From the NCBI GenBank assembly GCA_036796435.1, contig DAIRCY010000025.1, positions 1 to 30,056 on the forward strand: DNA of 30,056 nucleotides, written 5' to 3'. Positions 6,729 through 15,123 of the stretch are shown piece after piece. Both the position numbers and the translations under genes were made by a program. The notes beneath the pieces were generated by a model that saw nothing but the letters and a program-made list of their open reading frames with translations, searched no databases and had not been told where the DNA came from. Position 1 is the stretch's first letter. Each line of letters opens with the position of its first letter. Origin of the DNA: JAJYVT01 sp036796435. Its GTDB lineage: Bacteria > Actinomycetota > Acidimicrobiia > Acidimicrobiales > RAAP-2.

Positions 6729-8582
6729 TCATCCGTGGCCGAAGGCGCGCACCAGGTAGTACGTGGCGGGGAGGACGAAGAGGAGACCGTCGACGCGGTC
6801 GAGCAGCCCCCCGTGACCCGGGAGGATGCGGCCCATGTCCTTGAGGCCGAGATTGCGCTTCACGAGCGACTCGCACAGGTCGCCGATCGGGCTCACCACC
6901 GCGACGACGACCCCGAGCACCGCGGCCTCGGCGAGCGTCCAGGGGTGGATCAGATGGACGAGCGCGACGGCGAAGACGACCGCGGCCAGCCCACCGCCGA
7001 GCACGCCCTCCCACGTCTTTCCGGGGCTCACCGGGCTGAGCGGGTGCCGGCCGACCCACGCGCCGACCACGAGCGCGCCGACGTCGTAGGCGACGGCCGC
7101 GATCAGGGCGCCGAGGAGGTACGCGATGCCCGTCCTGTTCGGGAAGAGCGAGGGCGCGAGGAGGAGTCCGGCGTAGGAGCCGAGCACCCCGACCCAGCAG
7201 AAGCCGAGAAGGGTCGCCGCGGTGCTCCGGACCGGATCTGCGCGGCGGTCCACACCGACGAGATGCCAGACGAAGGTCGCGGCCACCAACAAGACGACCA
7301 CGGCCGGGAGCGCGACGAACGGCCGGTCGTAGGTGCCGACGATGAGCCCCGCGACCGCCGCGATGCCGAGCAGGGAAGCGGGCCGGTAGTCACGGCGCAA
7401 CGCCGCGTACACCTCGACCGCCGCGGCGCTGAGCACGATCGTCACGATCACAAGCGACGGCAACGTGCCGAAGTGGAACGCGAGCAACGCGAGTCCCCCG
7501 ATGACCAGGCCGCTCGCGACGGCTGCGGGGATGTTGCGCCCCGCACGCTGCGAGAGCGCGTCCTCCCCGGCGTGCGGCACGACCGGCCCACGCCGCACGT
7601 GCGGGCGGCTCGTCGCCGGTGCCGCCAGCGGAGACTCGGCGCCCGCCTCGTGCGCAACGGCCGCGGCGTCCGCGTGCTCGCCGTGACGGCGGCCGAGCCG
7701 GGCCCACGCCCCGACCGGCGCGAGATGGGCGCGGCGGCGGCCCGCTTCTTCGTCGCTCCCCTGCGCGCCACCGCGTGCCGCGCGGGGCGCGGGCAGACGC
7801 AGCATCCTCGTCTTCTCGCCCGCGTCCTCCGGGGCACCGTCCTCGGGCTGCTCGGCCGGAACGCCCGCGTCACCAGCCTGCCCGCCCGCGTCTTCGTGCC
7901 TGCCGAGGACGTGGCGAGCACCCATGTCCTCGTGGCCGCCGTGCTCGTCGCGGTCGGCGCCCGAGCGGGAAAGCTCGCCGAAGAGACCACCGGCGCCGAG
8001 GTCGTCGAGATCCGAGAAACCGCCCTCGTCGTCGACCGCGGGGCGCCCTTTCCTCGGTGTGCCGAGCTCGAAGGCCCAGGGCTGACGCTCCGTCTCGTCG
8101 GGCTGTGGGATCAGGACCTCTTCGGCGGGGGACCCGAGGAGCCCGGGTGCGATCGCCTCTTCCTGCTCCCAGTCGTGGCGCTCCTCGCGCCAGATGGGCT
8201 CTGGCAGCGAGGCCCACGGATCGGTCTTCGCGGGGTCGTCGGCGCGCGACAACACGGCCGGGATCTCTCCCGTCGGCGCCTCGGTCCAGTGCGGCAGCTG
8301 CGGTTCGGCCGGAGCAGCCCAGTCCTCCGGCCCCCAGCCGTCGTCACCGAGGCTGCTGCGGTCCGGTCCGGAACCGCTCGTGCCCCTGCCCGTACCCGTG
8401 CCCGTGCGAGGGTGGTCCTCGCCCGCCGGCGGCTCGGTCGAGGCCGGCGCCTGCCCCACCACGTCGCCGGCCCGTTCGGCGCCGACGATCCGCACCGGCT
8501 CGGTGCGCTGAGGGGCGCGCCCCTCCTCGGCGTCGCGGGGCTCGTCCTGCGATGTGTCTCCTGTCATGACGTCCGATGTCAT
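6729..8582 (-). CDS. cdsA: Phosphatidate cytidylyltransferase with a ~350-residue low-complexity N-terminal extension
   Basis: CdsA makes CDP-diacylglycerol from phosphatidate and CTP, the branch point of phospholipid synthesis. The membrane domain starts near residue 351 (IPAAVASGLVIGGLALLAF), has several hydrophobic helices, and ends with the family signature SLVKRNLGLKDMGRILPGHG followed by GLLDRVD (572-598). Residues 1-350 are rich in Glu, Asp, Gly, Pro and Arg, hydrophilic and without a recognisable fold, so the protein is 617 residues against roughly 270-300 for most CdsA proteins. The start ATG is preceded by a G-rich run, and an in-frame ATG five codons later is possible. It sits between frr and dxr, as in many actinobacteria. 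Confidence 0.9.
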   Translation of the reverse strand: MTSDVMTGDTSQDEPRDAEEGRAPQRTEPVRIVGAERAGDVVGQAPASTEPPAGEDHPRTGTGTGRGTSGSGPDRSSLGDDGWGPEDWAAPAEPQLPHWTEAPTGEIPAVLSRADDPAKTDPWASLPEPIWREERHDWEQEEAIAPGLLGSPAEEVLIPQPDETERQPWAFELGTPRKGRPAVDDEGGFSDLDDLGAGGLFGELSRSGADRDEHGGHEDMGARHVLGRHEDAGGQAGDAGVPAEQPEDGAPEDAGEKTRMLRLPAPRAARGGAQGSDEEAGRRRAHLAPVGAWARLGRRHGEHADAAAVAHEAGAESPLAAPATSRPHVRRGPVVPHAGEDALSQRAGRNIPAAVASGLVIGGLALLAFHFGTLPSLVIVTIVLSAAAVEVYAALRRDYRPASLLGIAAVAGLIVGTYDRPFVALPAVVVLLVAATFVWHLVGVDRRADPVRSTAATLLGFCWVGVLGSYAGLLLAPSLFPNRTGIAYLLGALIAAVAYDVGALVVGAWVGRHPLSPVSPGKTWEGVLGGGLAAVVFAVALVHLIHPWTLAEAAVLGVVVAVVSPIGDLCESLVKRNLGLKDMGRILPGHGGLLDRVDGLLFVLPATYYLVRAFGHG

Positions 8583-8647
8583 CGCGTCCCCCCGCTCGGG
8601 CTTCCACCCTCGACCTGTTGACGAGCCGCTTTCGTAGGCTCGCGCGC

Positions 8648-9217
8648 TCAGACGGCGAGCAGCTCCTTCTCCTTGTGCGCCAGGAGCTGGTCCACCGCCG
8701 CTACCTGCTGCTGGGTGATCTTCTCGATGTCTTTTTCGACTCTCTCGAGCTCGTCGGAGGAGATCGATCCGTCCCTTTCGAGCGACTCGAGCTCGTGCCG
8801 GGTCGCCCTCCTCAGGTTCCGGATGGCGACGCGCCCTTCCTCCGCCTTGTGACGGACGACCTTCACGAGCTCCTTGCGGCGCTCCTCGGTGAGCGGCGGA
8901 AACGCGAGACGGATCACCGCGCCGTCGTTGGACGGGTTGATGCCGAGATCGGAGCTCTGGATTGCCTTCTCGATCGCCGACAGCGAGCTCTTGTCGTAGG
9001 GGGAGACGACGAGCAGCATGGCGTCGGGGACCGTGAACCCGGCGATCTGGCGCAGCGGGGTCGGCGTCCCGTAGTAGTCGATGATCAGGTGCTCGACGAG
9101 CGCAGGGGACGCACGCCCCGTCCTCACCGCGGCGAACTCGCTGCGAACGTGGTCGACGGCCTTCGCCATCTTGTCGCGGGATTCCTCCACGACCACCTCG
9201 ACCAGGTCGCCGTCCAT
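8648..9217 (-). CDS. frr: Ribosome recycling factor
   Basis: RRF works with EF-G to split the post-termination ribosome. The 189 residues show the long-helix opening ESRDKMAKAVDHVRSEFAAVRTGRASPALV, the domain II segment YYGTPTPLRQIAGFTVPDA, and the C-terminal helices (FPPLTEERRKELVKVVRHKAEEGRVAIRNLRR, then KDIEKITQQQVAAVDQLLAHKEKELL). The ATG overlaps the pyrH stop as TGATG; a GTG one codon upstream is equally possible. Length is close to the E. coli protein (185). No frameshift or missing segment is seen. Confidence 0.96.
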   Translation of the reverse strand: MDGDLVEVVVEESRDKMAKAVDHVRSEFAAVRTGRASPALVEHLIIDYYGTPTPLRQIAGFTVPDAMLLVVSPYDKSSLSAIEKAIQSSDLGINPSNDGAVIRLAFPPLTEERRKELVKVVRHKAEEGRVAIRNLRRATRHELESLERDGSISSDELERVEKDIEKITQQQVAAVDQLLAHKEKELLAV

Positions 9218-9936
9218 CACCGGACAAGCGTACCGATCTGCTCGCCTCGGAGCGCTCTCCGGATGTTGCCGGGCTCCATGAGGTCGAACACCAGGATGGG
9301 GAGGTGGTTGTCCTTGCAGAAGGTGATGGCGGTGAGGTCCATCACTCGGAGGTCCTTGGCGATCACGTCCATGAAATAGACCTCGTCGAAACGCGTCGCG
9401 GAGGGGTCCTTGCGGGGGTCGGCGCTGTAGACGCCGTCCACTCCGCCGTGGGTGCCCTTCAGCAGGATCTCGGCCTCGATCTCCGCCGCGCGCAGGGCGG
9501 CGGACGTGTCGGTCGTGAAGTACGGATTGCCCATGCCCGCGGCGAAGATCACCACGCGGCCCTTTTCGAGGTGTCGAATCGCACGCCGCCGGATGTAGGG
9601 CTCGGCGACCTCGGCCATCTGCACCGCGGTGAGCACGCGCGTGGGCTGGTCGTGGTGCTCGAGCGCGTCCTGCAGCGCGAGGGCGTTGATGACCGTGCCG
9701 AGCATCCCCATGGTGTCCGAGGTCGCTCGGTCCATCCCCGCGCCCGCGCCGGTCGTGCCCCGCCAGATGTTCCCGCCGCCCACCATCACGGCGAGCTCGA
9801 GGGGCATCTCGTCGAGGGCCTCTGCAATCTCGGCGGCGATGCGCTCGACGACCGATGCGTCGATCGTCTCGTCTGAGGCGGACGAGGCGAGCGCCTCGCC
9901 CGACATCTTGAGGACGAGACGGCGTGGGTCACCCAT
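9217..9936 (-). CDS. pyrH: UMP kinase
   Basis: PyrH phosphorylates UMP to UDP with ATP and belongs to the amino-acid-kinase fold. The 239 residues include the opening RLVLKMSGEAL, the glycine loop VMVGGGNIWRG, MDRATSDTMGMLGTVINALAL, the ATP-site segment GRVVIFAAGMGNPYFTTDT and the C-terminal KDNHLPILVFDL. The tsf-pyrH gap is 42 bases, and the stop overlaps the frr start. rpsB-tsf-pyrH-frr is the standard bacterial order, so identification is secure. The Shine-Dalgarno site is weak (GGCGGA). Confidence 0.97.
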   Translation of the reverse strand: MGDPRRLVLKMSGEALASSASDETIDASVVERIAAEIAEALDEMPLELAVMVGGGNIWRGTTGAGAGMDRATSDTMGMLGTVINALALQDALEHHDQPTRVLTAVQMAEVAEPYIRRRAIRHLEKGRVVIFAAGMGNPYFTTDTSAALRAAEIEAEILLKGTHGGVDGVYSADPRKDPSATRFDEVYFMDVIAKDLRVMDLTAITFCKDNHLPILVFDLMEPGNIRRALRGEQIGTLVR

Positions 9937-9978
9937 GACGGGATTCCGCCGGAAACCTCGACGAGCTGTCCCGGGCGC

Positions 9979-10773
9979 TCAGGAGCCCACCACCACCTGT
10001 GCGAACTGCACGATCGTCGCTCCCCCGAGGAGGTCCGAGATCGACTGCTTCTCGTCGCGCACGTAGCCCTGTTCGAGCAGGACGCGCTCTTTGAACCAAC
10101 CGTTCATCCTTCCTTCGACGACCTTGGGCAGCGCGGCCTCGGGCTTCCCCTCGTTGCGCGAGATCTGCTCGACGGTCTCGCGCTCCGCGGCGACTTCCGC
10201 CTCGGGGACCTCCTCCCGGCGCAGGTACTGGGGACGCGCGAACGCGATGTGGACGGCAACCTCGTGCGCGAGCTCCTGCGTTCCACCCTGGAGGAGCACC
10301 ATCACGGCGTTCACCCCTCTGCCCGCCTGCTGGTGGACGTAGATGTCGAGGACCTGGCCCTCCCCGCTCTCCATTCGCACGACGCGGCCGACCGAGATGT
10401 TCTCCTGCAGGGAGGTGCGGAGCCGGTCGATCTCCTCCTTGCGCTCGTCGATGGCATCCTCGCCCTTGGCGGCGACCAGGGCCGCGAGGTCGTCGACGAG
10501 AGAGACGAACTCCGGCGCCTTCGCGACGAAGTCGGTCTCGCTCCTGAGCTCGACGATCGCGCCGGTCGAGCCTTCGCGCACGGCCGCGACGGCCCCTTCG
10601 GATGCCTCGCGCTGGTCGCGCGTCGCGGCCTTCGCGAGCCCCTTCTCGCGCAGCCAGCGGATCGCGCCTTCCATGCCTCCGCCCGTCGCCTCGAGGGCTC
10701 GCTTGGCGTCGAGCATGCCGACACCGGCGGCCCGCCGGAGGGACTGGACGTCCTTCGCACTGAATTCGGGCAC
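9979..10773 (-). CDS. tsf: Elongation factor Ts
   Basis: EF-Ts is the nucleotide exchange factor of EF-Tu. The 264 residues have the UBA-like N-terminal domain (VQSLRRAAGVGMLDAKRALEATGG), the core signature TDFVAK at 80-85, and a dimerisation region with VAVHIAFARPQYL. The start is GTG, with GGAGG nine bases upstream lying over the end of rpsB. Only three bases separate the rpsB stop from this start, so the two are clearly co-transcribed. Confidence 0.96.
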   Translation of the reverse strand: MPEFSAKDVQSLRRAAGVGMLDAKRALEATGGGMEGAIRWLREKGLAKAATRDQREASEGAVAAVREGSTGAIVELRSETDFVAKAPEFVSLVDDLAALVAAKGEDAIDERKEEIDRLRTSLQENISVGRVVRMESGEGQVLDIYVHQQAGRGVNAVMVLLQGGTQELAHEVAVHIAFARPQYLRREEVPEAEVAAERETVEQISRNEGKPEAALPKVVEGRMNGWFKERVLLEQGYVRDEKQSISDLLGGATIVQFAQVVVGS

Positions 10774-10776
10774 TTC

Positions 10777-11715
10777 TCAGGCCTCCGTGGTGATCGTGGT
10801 GGGCTCGGCCGCGGTGGGCTCGGCCGCGGTGGGCTCGGCCGCGGTGGGCTCGGCCGCGGTTGGCTCGCCCGCAGGTTGCGCCGAAGCGGGCGCCGACCCC
10901 GCGGGTGCCGGCTCGGGGGGAGGCTCGGGGTGGGAGGCGTCGACGTTCGCCCTCGGACGCGGCCTCGGAGGGGACGGCGCGGCGGGCGGCGCGGACTCGT
11001 TCTCGCCGCGGCGCGGCGCGGGCCGGTGCGAGGCGATCCAGCGGCCCTCGGCAACGGCGTCGGCGATGACCCTGCACATGAGGGACCCCGATCGGATCGC
11101 GTCGTCGTTGCCGGGGATGACGAAGTCGATCACATCGGGGTCACAGTTCGTGTCGACCACGGCCACGACCGGGAGCCGGAGCTTGTTCGCCTCCGTGACG
11201 GCGATGTGCTCCTTCTTCGTGTCGATGACGAAGATCGCCTCGGGCAGCCTGTCGAGCCCGCTGATCCCGCCGAGGTTCCGCGAGAGCTTCTCGAGCTCCC
11301 GCACGTGACGCAGCGCCTCGCGCTTGGGCATCCCCTCGAAGTCTCCCGCCGCCTGCATGGTGCGGAGGTCCTGCATCCGCTTCACTCGGCCCGAGACCGT
11401 GGTGAAGTTCGTGAGCATCCCGCCGAGCCACCGCTGGTTCACGTACGGCATGCCGCAGGCCACTGCGTAGTCGGCAATCGGCCCTTGCGCCTGCTTCTTG
11501 GTGCCGACGAAGAGGATGTGACCACCACCGGCCACGAGGTCGCGCACGAAGGCGTAGGACGTCTCGATCCCCTGGAGCGTCTTGCGGAGATCGATCAGGT
11601 AGATCCCGTTGCGCTCGCCGAGGATGTAGCGGCGCATCTTGGGGTTCCAGCGGCGCGTCTGATGGCCGAAATGGACTCCGGCGCTCAGCAGCTGTCGCAT
11701 CGTGACGACGGCCAT
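10777..11715 (-). CDS. rpsB: Ribosomal protein S2 with a long low-complexity C-terminal tail
   Basis: S2 is a 30S subunit protein. Residues 1 to about 230 are the conserved domain (MRQLLSAGVHFGHQTRRWNP, then ERNGIYLIDLRKT, VNQRWLGGMLTNF, VVDTNCDPDVIDFVIPGNDD). The remaining 80 or so residues are Pro/Ala/Glu-rich, with four perfect EPTAA units near the end. The total of 312 residues compares with 241 in E. coli. The start ATG has GGAGGAG five bases upstream. Actinobacterial S2 tails vary in length, so the extension is notable but not evidence of malfunction. Confidence 0.96.
   Translation of the reverse strand: MAVVTMRQLLSAGVHFGHQTRRWNPKMRRYILGERNGIYLIDLRKTLQGIETSYAFVRDLVAGGGHILFVGTKKQAQGPIADYAVACGMPYVNQRWLGGMLTNFTTVSGRVKRMQDLRTMQAAGDFEGMPKREALRHVRELEKLSRNLGGISGLDRLPEAIFVIDTKKEHIAVTEANKLRLPVVAVVDTNCDPDVIDFVIPGNDDAIRSGSLMCRVIADAVAEGRWIASHRPAPRRGENESAPPAAPSPPRPRPRANVDASHPEPPPEPAPAGSAPASAQPAGEPTAAEPTAAEPTAAEPTAAEPTTITTEA
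10801..10860. repeat. Four perfect 15-bp tandem repeats inside rpsB
   Basis: Four identical copies of GGGCTCGGCCGCGGT (plus strand) follow each other, with a degenerate fifth at 10861-10875. They encode EPTAA units in the S2 tail and keep the frame. Perfect identity suggests recent slippage or turnover. Confidence 0.95.
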
Positions 11716-11835
11716 GCAATCTCCTCCAGTCGGTTTCACTTCCCCGTGCGCAGCACCCCCTCGGGGGCGACCGTGGAACGCGCTCGGGTGCAGGATGGTT
11801 TCTCGATTCAGCGCCCACCGGTCGGCAGGCACTGA

Positions 11836-11851
11836 GGAGGATACTTCCTCC
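11836..11851 (-). promoter_or_regulatory. Candidate rpsB promoter -10 overlapping a small palindrome
   Basis: Minus-strand TATCCT at 11838-11843 fits a -10 box and would give a leader of about 115 bases before rpsB. It lies in a perfect 6-bp inverted repeat (GGAGGA/TCCTCC around a 4-base loop). The rest of the 186-base gap between xerC and rpsB is G+C-rich, with the rpsB ribosome site at its end and nothing else I can assign. Confidence 0.35.
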
Positions 11852-11901
11852 GAGGAGCGCCCACGGCCCGGGGTGCCCGCCGGGAGCCCGGGGGTGGGGC
11901 T

Positions 11902-12873
11902 TCAGGCCCGAGGGTGGGCCCGTCCGTACACCTCGACGAGCCGCTCCCTGCTCACGTGGGTGTAGATCTGGGTGGTCCGCAGGCTCGCGTGACCGAGCAG
12001 CTCCTGGACGACCCGCAGATCGGCGCCCCCGTCGAGCAGGTGGGTGGCCATCGAGTGACGGAGCGCGTGGGGATGAGTCGGGACCGGGGAGCGCCGGTCG
12101 ACTATACGGCGCACGTCTCGCGGCCCGAGCCGGAGGGCTCTCCGGTTCAAGAACACCGCTTCTTTGGGGCTGTCGGCGCCCTCCACGACGGGACGCCCTT
12201 CTTCGAGCCAGCGCCGGAGCGCGTCGGCGCAGCGGCCGTGGACGGGCACACGGCGCTCCTTGGCGCCCTTGCCCATGACGGTCACCGTGCGGCCGCGCAG
12301 GTCCACGCCCTTCCGGTCGAGACCGCACAGCTCGGACACCCGCAGGCCGGCGGCGTAGAGGAGCTCGAGCACCGCGTCGTCCTGGAGGGAGTACGCGACC
12401 GCGCGGGAGAGCCGGGAGTCGGCGCCTTTGCCGCCGGGGGCTTTCCCCCCGCCCCGCGGCCGCCCCGCGCCGCGCCCTTCGAGCAGGACGTCCAGCTCGC
12501 GGGGGGACAAGACAGCGGGCAGCCGCCCCCCCGACGACGGGGACCCGAGACGCCGGGACGGGTCCTCGGCGACCAGCCCCCGACGCCGGCACCATCCGAA
12601 GTACGAGCGGAGCGCCGCCGCCTTCCGGGCGACGCTCGCACGTGCATACCCTCTCGTCGACAGGTAGGCCAGGTACCGGCGGAGCAGGATCCGGTCCGCG
12701 CCGTCTGGGCCGGTGCAGCCCGAGCGGCCGGCCCACTCACAGAACGCCTCGAGGTCGCCGAGGTAGGCGCGGCGGGGGGCGCCCGCACGGCCGAGCAGCC
12801 ACCCGGCGAACTCGGCCAGCTGCCAGCCTGCAGCACCGGTGTCGTCCTGGTCGGCCGCGTGCCTGTGCTCCAC
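11902..12873 (-). CDS. xerC: Tyrosine recombinase XerC
   Basis: XerC/XerD resolve chromosome dimers at dif. The 323 residues comprise a SAM-like core-binding domain (LAEFAGWLLGRAGAPRRAYLGDLEAFCEWAG) and a catalytic domain with R178 (AAGLRVSELCGL), a Lys in GKGAKERRVP (201-210), H269-x-x-R272 (HPHALRHSMATHLL), H295 (LLGHASLRTTQIYTHVS) and nucleophile Y304. A Gly/Arg/Lys-rich insert of about 25 residues (134-158) separates the domains. The start is GTG. No integrase-type neighbours or att-like repeats are present, and xerC near rpsB is known in mycobacteria, so this is housekeeping. XerC rather than XerD is inferred from context. Confidence 0.88.
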   Translation of the reverse strand: MEHRHAADQDDTGAAGWQLAEFAGWLLGRAGAPRRAYLGDLEAFCEWAGRSGCTGPDGADRILLRRYLAYLSTRGYARASVARKAAALRSYFGWCRRRGLVAEDPSRRLGSPSSGGRLPAVLSPRELDVLLEGRGAGRPRGGGKAPGGKGADSRLSRAVAYSLQDDAVLELLYAAGLRVSELCGLDRKGVDLRGRTVTVMGKGAKERRVPVHGRCADALRRWLEEGRPVVEGADSPKEAVFLNRRALRLGPRDVRRIVDRRSPVPTHPHALRHSMATHLLDGGADLRVVQELLGHASLRTTQIYTHVSRERLVEVYGRAHPRA

Positions 12874-12880
12874 CCCTTCA

Positions 12881-12886
12881 ACGGTA
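12881..12886 (-). promoter_or_regulatory. Candidate -10 element of xerC (TACCGT)
   Basis: Minus-strand TACCGT ends eight bases before the xerC GTG. GAAGGG abuts the GTG and is too close to serve as a ribosome site, so a leaderless transcript is likely. It lies in the 71-bp divergent region shared with the response regulator. Confidence 0.45.
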
Positions 12887-12932
12887 GCCCTGGCCGTTGC
12901 AAGAACGGTTCCACCGGGGTGTCGTCAACCCG

Positions 12933-12938
12933 TAACCT
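12933..12938 (+). promoter_or_regulatory. mtrA: Candidate -10 element of the response regulator operon (TAACCT)
   Basis: TAACCT ends seven bases before the ATG, which places the predicted transcription start on the A of ATG. There is no Shine-Dalgarno site between. AACC occurs twice seven bases apart (AACCCGTAACC) and could be part of a regulator site, but that is speculation. Confidence 0.5.
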
Positions 12939-12944
12939 AGACCC

Positions 12945-13628
12945 ATGAGCAGCCGCATCCTGGTCGTCGAGGACGACGAGCGCATCCGTTCCTCGATGCG
13001 GCTGGCGCTCGAGGGCGAGGGGTACGAGGTCGACGAGGTGGCCAACGGCGAGGAAGCGCTCGAGCACTTCAACGAGCAGCCGTCCGACGTCGCCCTGATC
13101 GACCTGATGCTGCCCGGGATGGACGGTTTCGAGTGCTGCCGGGCTCTGCGACGCCAGAGCGCCGTGCCGATCATCATCGTGACCGCCCGCACCGACACCC
13201 ATGACGTGGTCGCAGGTCTCGAAGCCGGCGCCGACGACTACGTGACCAAGCCCTTCGTGACCAAAGAGCTCGGGGCCCGCATCCGCGCCCTGCTCCGGCG
13301 GGTTCGCCCGACCGAGGAGGGGCCGACCGTGCTCGCCTTCGGCGACCTCGAGCTCGTCCCCGAAGAGGGCGTGCTCCGCAGGCAGGACGGCACGGAGGTC
13401 CACTGCACGAAGACCGAGTTCCGCCTCCTGTGCGAGCTCGCGTCCGCCCCGAACAAGGTCTTGAGCCGTGAGCAGCTCCTCGACCGGGTCTGGGGCTACG
13501 ACTATTTCGGCGACGGTCGCCTCGTCGACGTCCACATCCGGCGCCTTCGCACCAAGATCGAGCCGGACCCGGCGCTCCCCCGCCACATCCTCACCGTCCG
13601 GGGCATGGGCTACAAGCTTGTGCCCTGA
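12945..13628 (+). CDS. mtrA: OmpR/PhoB-family response regulator, MtrA-like
   Basis: A two-component output protein of 227 residues. The receiver domain (1-120) has the acidic pair D10-D11, phosphoacceptor D53 (LIDLMLPGMDG), T80 and K102 (YVTKPF). The C-terminal winged helix (about 130-227) includes TKTEFRLLCELAS, LSREQLLDRVWGYDYFGDGRLVDVHI and RLRTKIEPDP with LTVRGMGYKL. All catalytic positions are intact. The gene order regulator-kinase-GerMN lipoprotein matches mtrA-mtrB-lpqB, which in actinobacteria links cell-wall state to division. The MtrA assignment is by similarity and context. It diverges from xerC. Confidence 0.85.
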   Translation: MSSRILVVEDDERIRSSMRLALEGEGYEVDEVANGEEALEHFNEQPSDVALIDLMLPGMDGFECCRALRRQSAVPIIIVTARTDTHDVVAGLEAGADDYVTKPFVTKELGARIRALLRRVRPTEEGPTVLAFGDLELVPEEGVLRRQDGTEVHCTKTEFRLLCELASAPNKVLSREQLLDRVWGYDYFGDGRLVDVHIRRLRTKIEPDPALPRHILTVRGMGYKLVP

Positions 13629-15123
13629 TTCGCGCCTCAAGGCGCGTTCCGCACCGCTGTGGACCCGCCTCGGCCTGAGAGCGCGGGTCACCGTGATGTT
13701 CGCCCTCAGCGCGTTGGTGCTGTCTTCGAGCATGGGGGCGCTCAGCTACTTCACGACGCGCCACTTCCTCGTCGGCGACCGTGAGCACACAGCGGTGCAC
13801 GAAGCGTTCTTGAACGCCGCCTTCGTCAGCCAGCACGTCGCCGCGGGCACAACAATCGACCAGACCCTCACGGTCACACCGCACTCCCCCTCGCTCCTCG
13901 AGAGGAGAGGCACAGTGTGGTACGAGGGCGCGTTCTCCGTGACCCAGGACGCGATCCCTCCCTCACTCCGTACTCTCGTCATCAAGGACCGCACGGCGGC
14001 CTCGCAGACCTACCTCCTCCACGGACAGACGCACATCGCGGTCGGGGTGCCCTTGGCGTCGGTCCACGGCGCGTACTTCGAGATCTTCGACATCGCCGAC
14101 CTCGCGCACACCCTGCGTGTGCTCGCGCTCGCCCTCTTCGGCGCTGGCGCGGTGACGACGGTGCTCGGCGCGGCGCTCGGGCGGTGGGCGAGCGAACGGT
14201 CGCTCCATCCGCTGACGAGCGTCTCGCGGGCGGCCGTGGCGATCGCCGGTGGCGAGCTCGACACGCGCCTCGTCTCGACGGCGGGTGACCCCGATCTCGC
14301 CGCCTTCACGAGCTCGTTCAATCGGATGGTCGACCAGCTCCAGGAGCGCATCGAGCGCGAGGCCCGCTTCACCTCCGACGTGAGCCACGAGCTCCGTTCC
14401 CCGCTCACCACCCTCGCGGCGAGTCTCGAGGTCCTCGAGCGCCAGTCCGATTCACTCGCCGCGCCGGGACGCCGGGCCCTCGAGCTCCTCTCGGCGGACG
14501 TCCGGCGGTTCCAGCGGATGGTGGGCGACCTGCTCGAAATCTCGAGATCCGACAGCGGGTCGGCGGACGTCTCCCTCGAAGAGGTCGAGCCAGGCGAGCT
14601 CGTCCGGCGTGCAGTCGCCGCCGCGCACCGGGCGCTCCCCGTCGACACGCCCGCGCCCCCCGTGGAGGTGGACCCGCAGGTGGACGGCACGCACCTGTGG
14701 GTCGACAAGCGCCGGTTCGAGCGGGTGATGTCGAACCTCCTCGAGAACGCGTCGCTCTACGGGGGAGGTGCGACCCTCGTGCGGGTGGCTCCCGCCGGCG
14801 ACAACGGCGCCCCGCCTGCGGTCCGGGTGTCGGTGGAGGACGCCGGCCCGGGCCTCCCCTCTTCGGAGCGGACCAGGGTCTTCGAGCGTTTCTACCGCGG
14901 CCACGCCGCATTCCAGCGCGGCGCGGGGACCGGGACCGGGCTCGGTCTCGCGCTCGTGGCCGAGCACGTGCGGCTCCACGGCGGCAAGGTCTGGGCGGAG
15001 GAGGCCGAGGGCGGAGGCGCCCGCTTCACCATCGAGCTCCCAGGAGAGGCGGCAGTGAGCGACGAAGACGAACCGGCGGGCGAGCCGCCCCACGGGCCGC
15101 TGAACGGGCTGGCGGCGCCATGA
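13618..15123 (+). CDS. mtrB: Sensor histidine kinase, MtrB-like
   Basis: This is the membrane partner of the preceding regulator. It has a first membrane helix (VTVMFALSALVLSSSMGALSY), an extracytoplasmic sensor of about 130 residues, a second helix (LRVLALALFGAGAVTTVLGAALG), and a HAMP domain ending DPDLAAFTSSFNRMVDQLQE. The catalytic part has the H box FTSDVSHELRSPLTTL, N box SNLLENASLYGG, G1 VEDAGPGLP, F box FERFYRG and G2 GTGTGLGLALV. The HAMP/H-box text resembles mycobacterial MtrB. The start is uncertain: TTG at 13618 overlaps the regulator stop, while CTG at 13657 and GTG at 13693 are alternatives, and none has a convincing ribosome site. The stop overlaps the lipoprotein ATG as ATGA. 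Confidence 0.87.
   Translation: MCPDSRLKARSAPLWTRLGLRARVTVMFALSALVLSSSMGALSYFTTRHFLVGDREHTAVHEAFLNAAFVSQHVAAGTTIDQTLTVTPHSPSLLERRGTVWYEGAFSVTQDAIPPSLRTLVIKDRTAASQTYLLHGQTHIAVGVPLASVHGAYFEIFDIADLAHTLRVLALALFGAGAVTTVLGAALGRWASERSLHPLTSVSRAAVAIAGGELDTRLVSTAGDPDLAAFTSSFNRMVDQLQERIEREARFTSDVSHELRSPLTTLAASLEVLERQSDSLAAPGRRALELLSADVRRFQRMVGDLLEISRSDSGSADVSLEEVEPGELVRRAVAAAHRALPVDTPAPPVEVDPQVDGTHLWVDKRRFERVMSNLLENASLYGGGATLVRVAPAGDNGAPPAVRVSVEDAGPGLPSSERTRVFERFYRGHAAFQRGAGTGTGLGLALVAEHVRLHGGKVWAEEAEGGGARFTIELPGEAAVSDEDEPAGEPPHGPLNGLAAP

Noticed and set aside
7448..7990. Frameshift within the cdsA N-terminal region
   Set aside because: The alternative frame gives a Ser/Arg/Thr-rich product without a domain, and the main frame runs open from the start into the membrane domain.
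11902..12873. Tyrosine recombinase as sign of a mobile element or integron
   Set aside because: No att-like direct repeats, excisionase or cargo genes are near it, the neighbourhood is housekeeping, and xerC near rpsB is a known arrangement.
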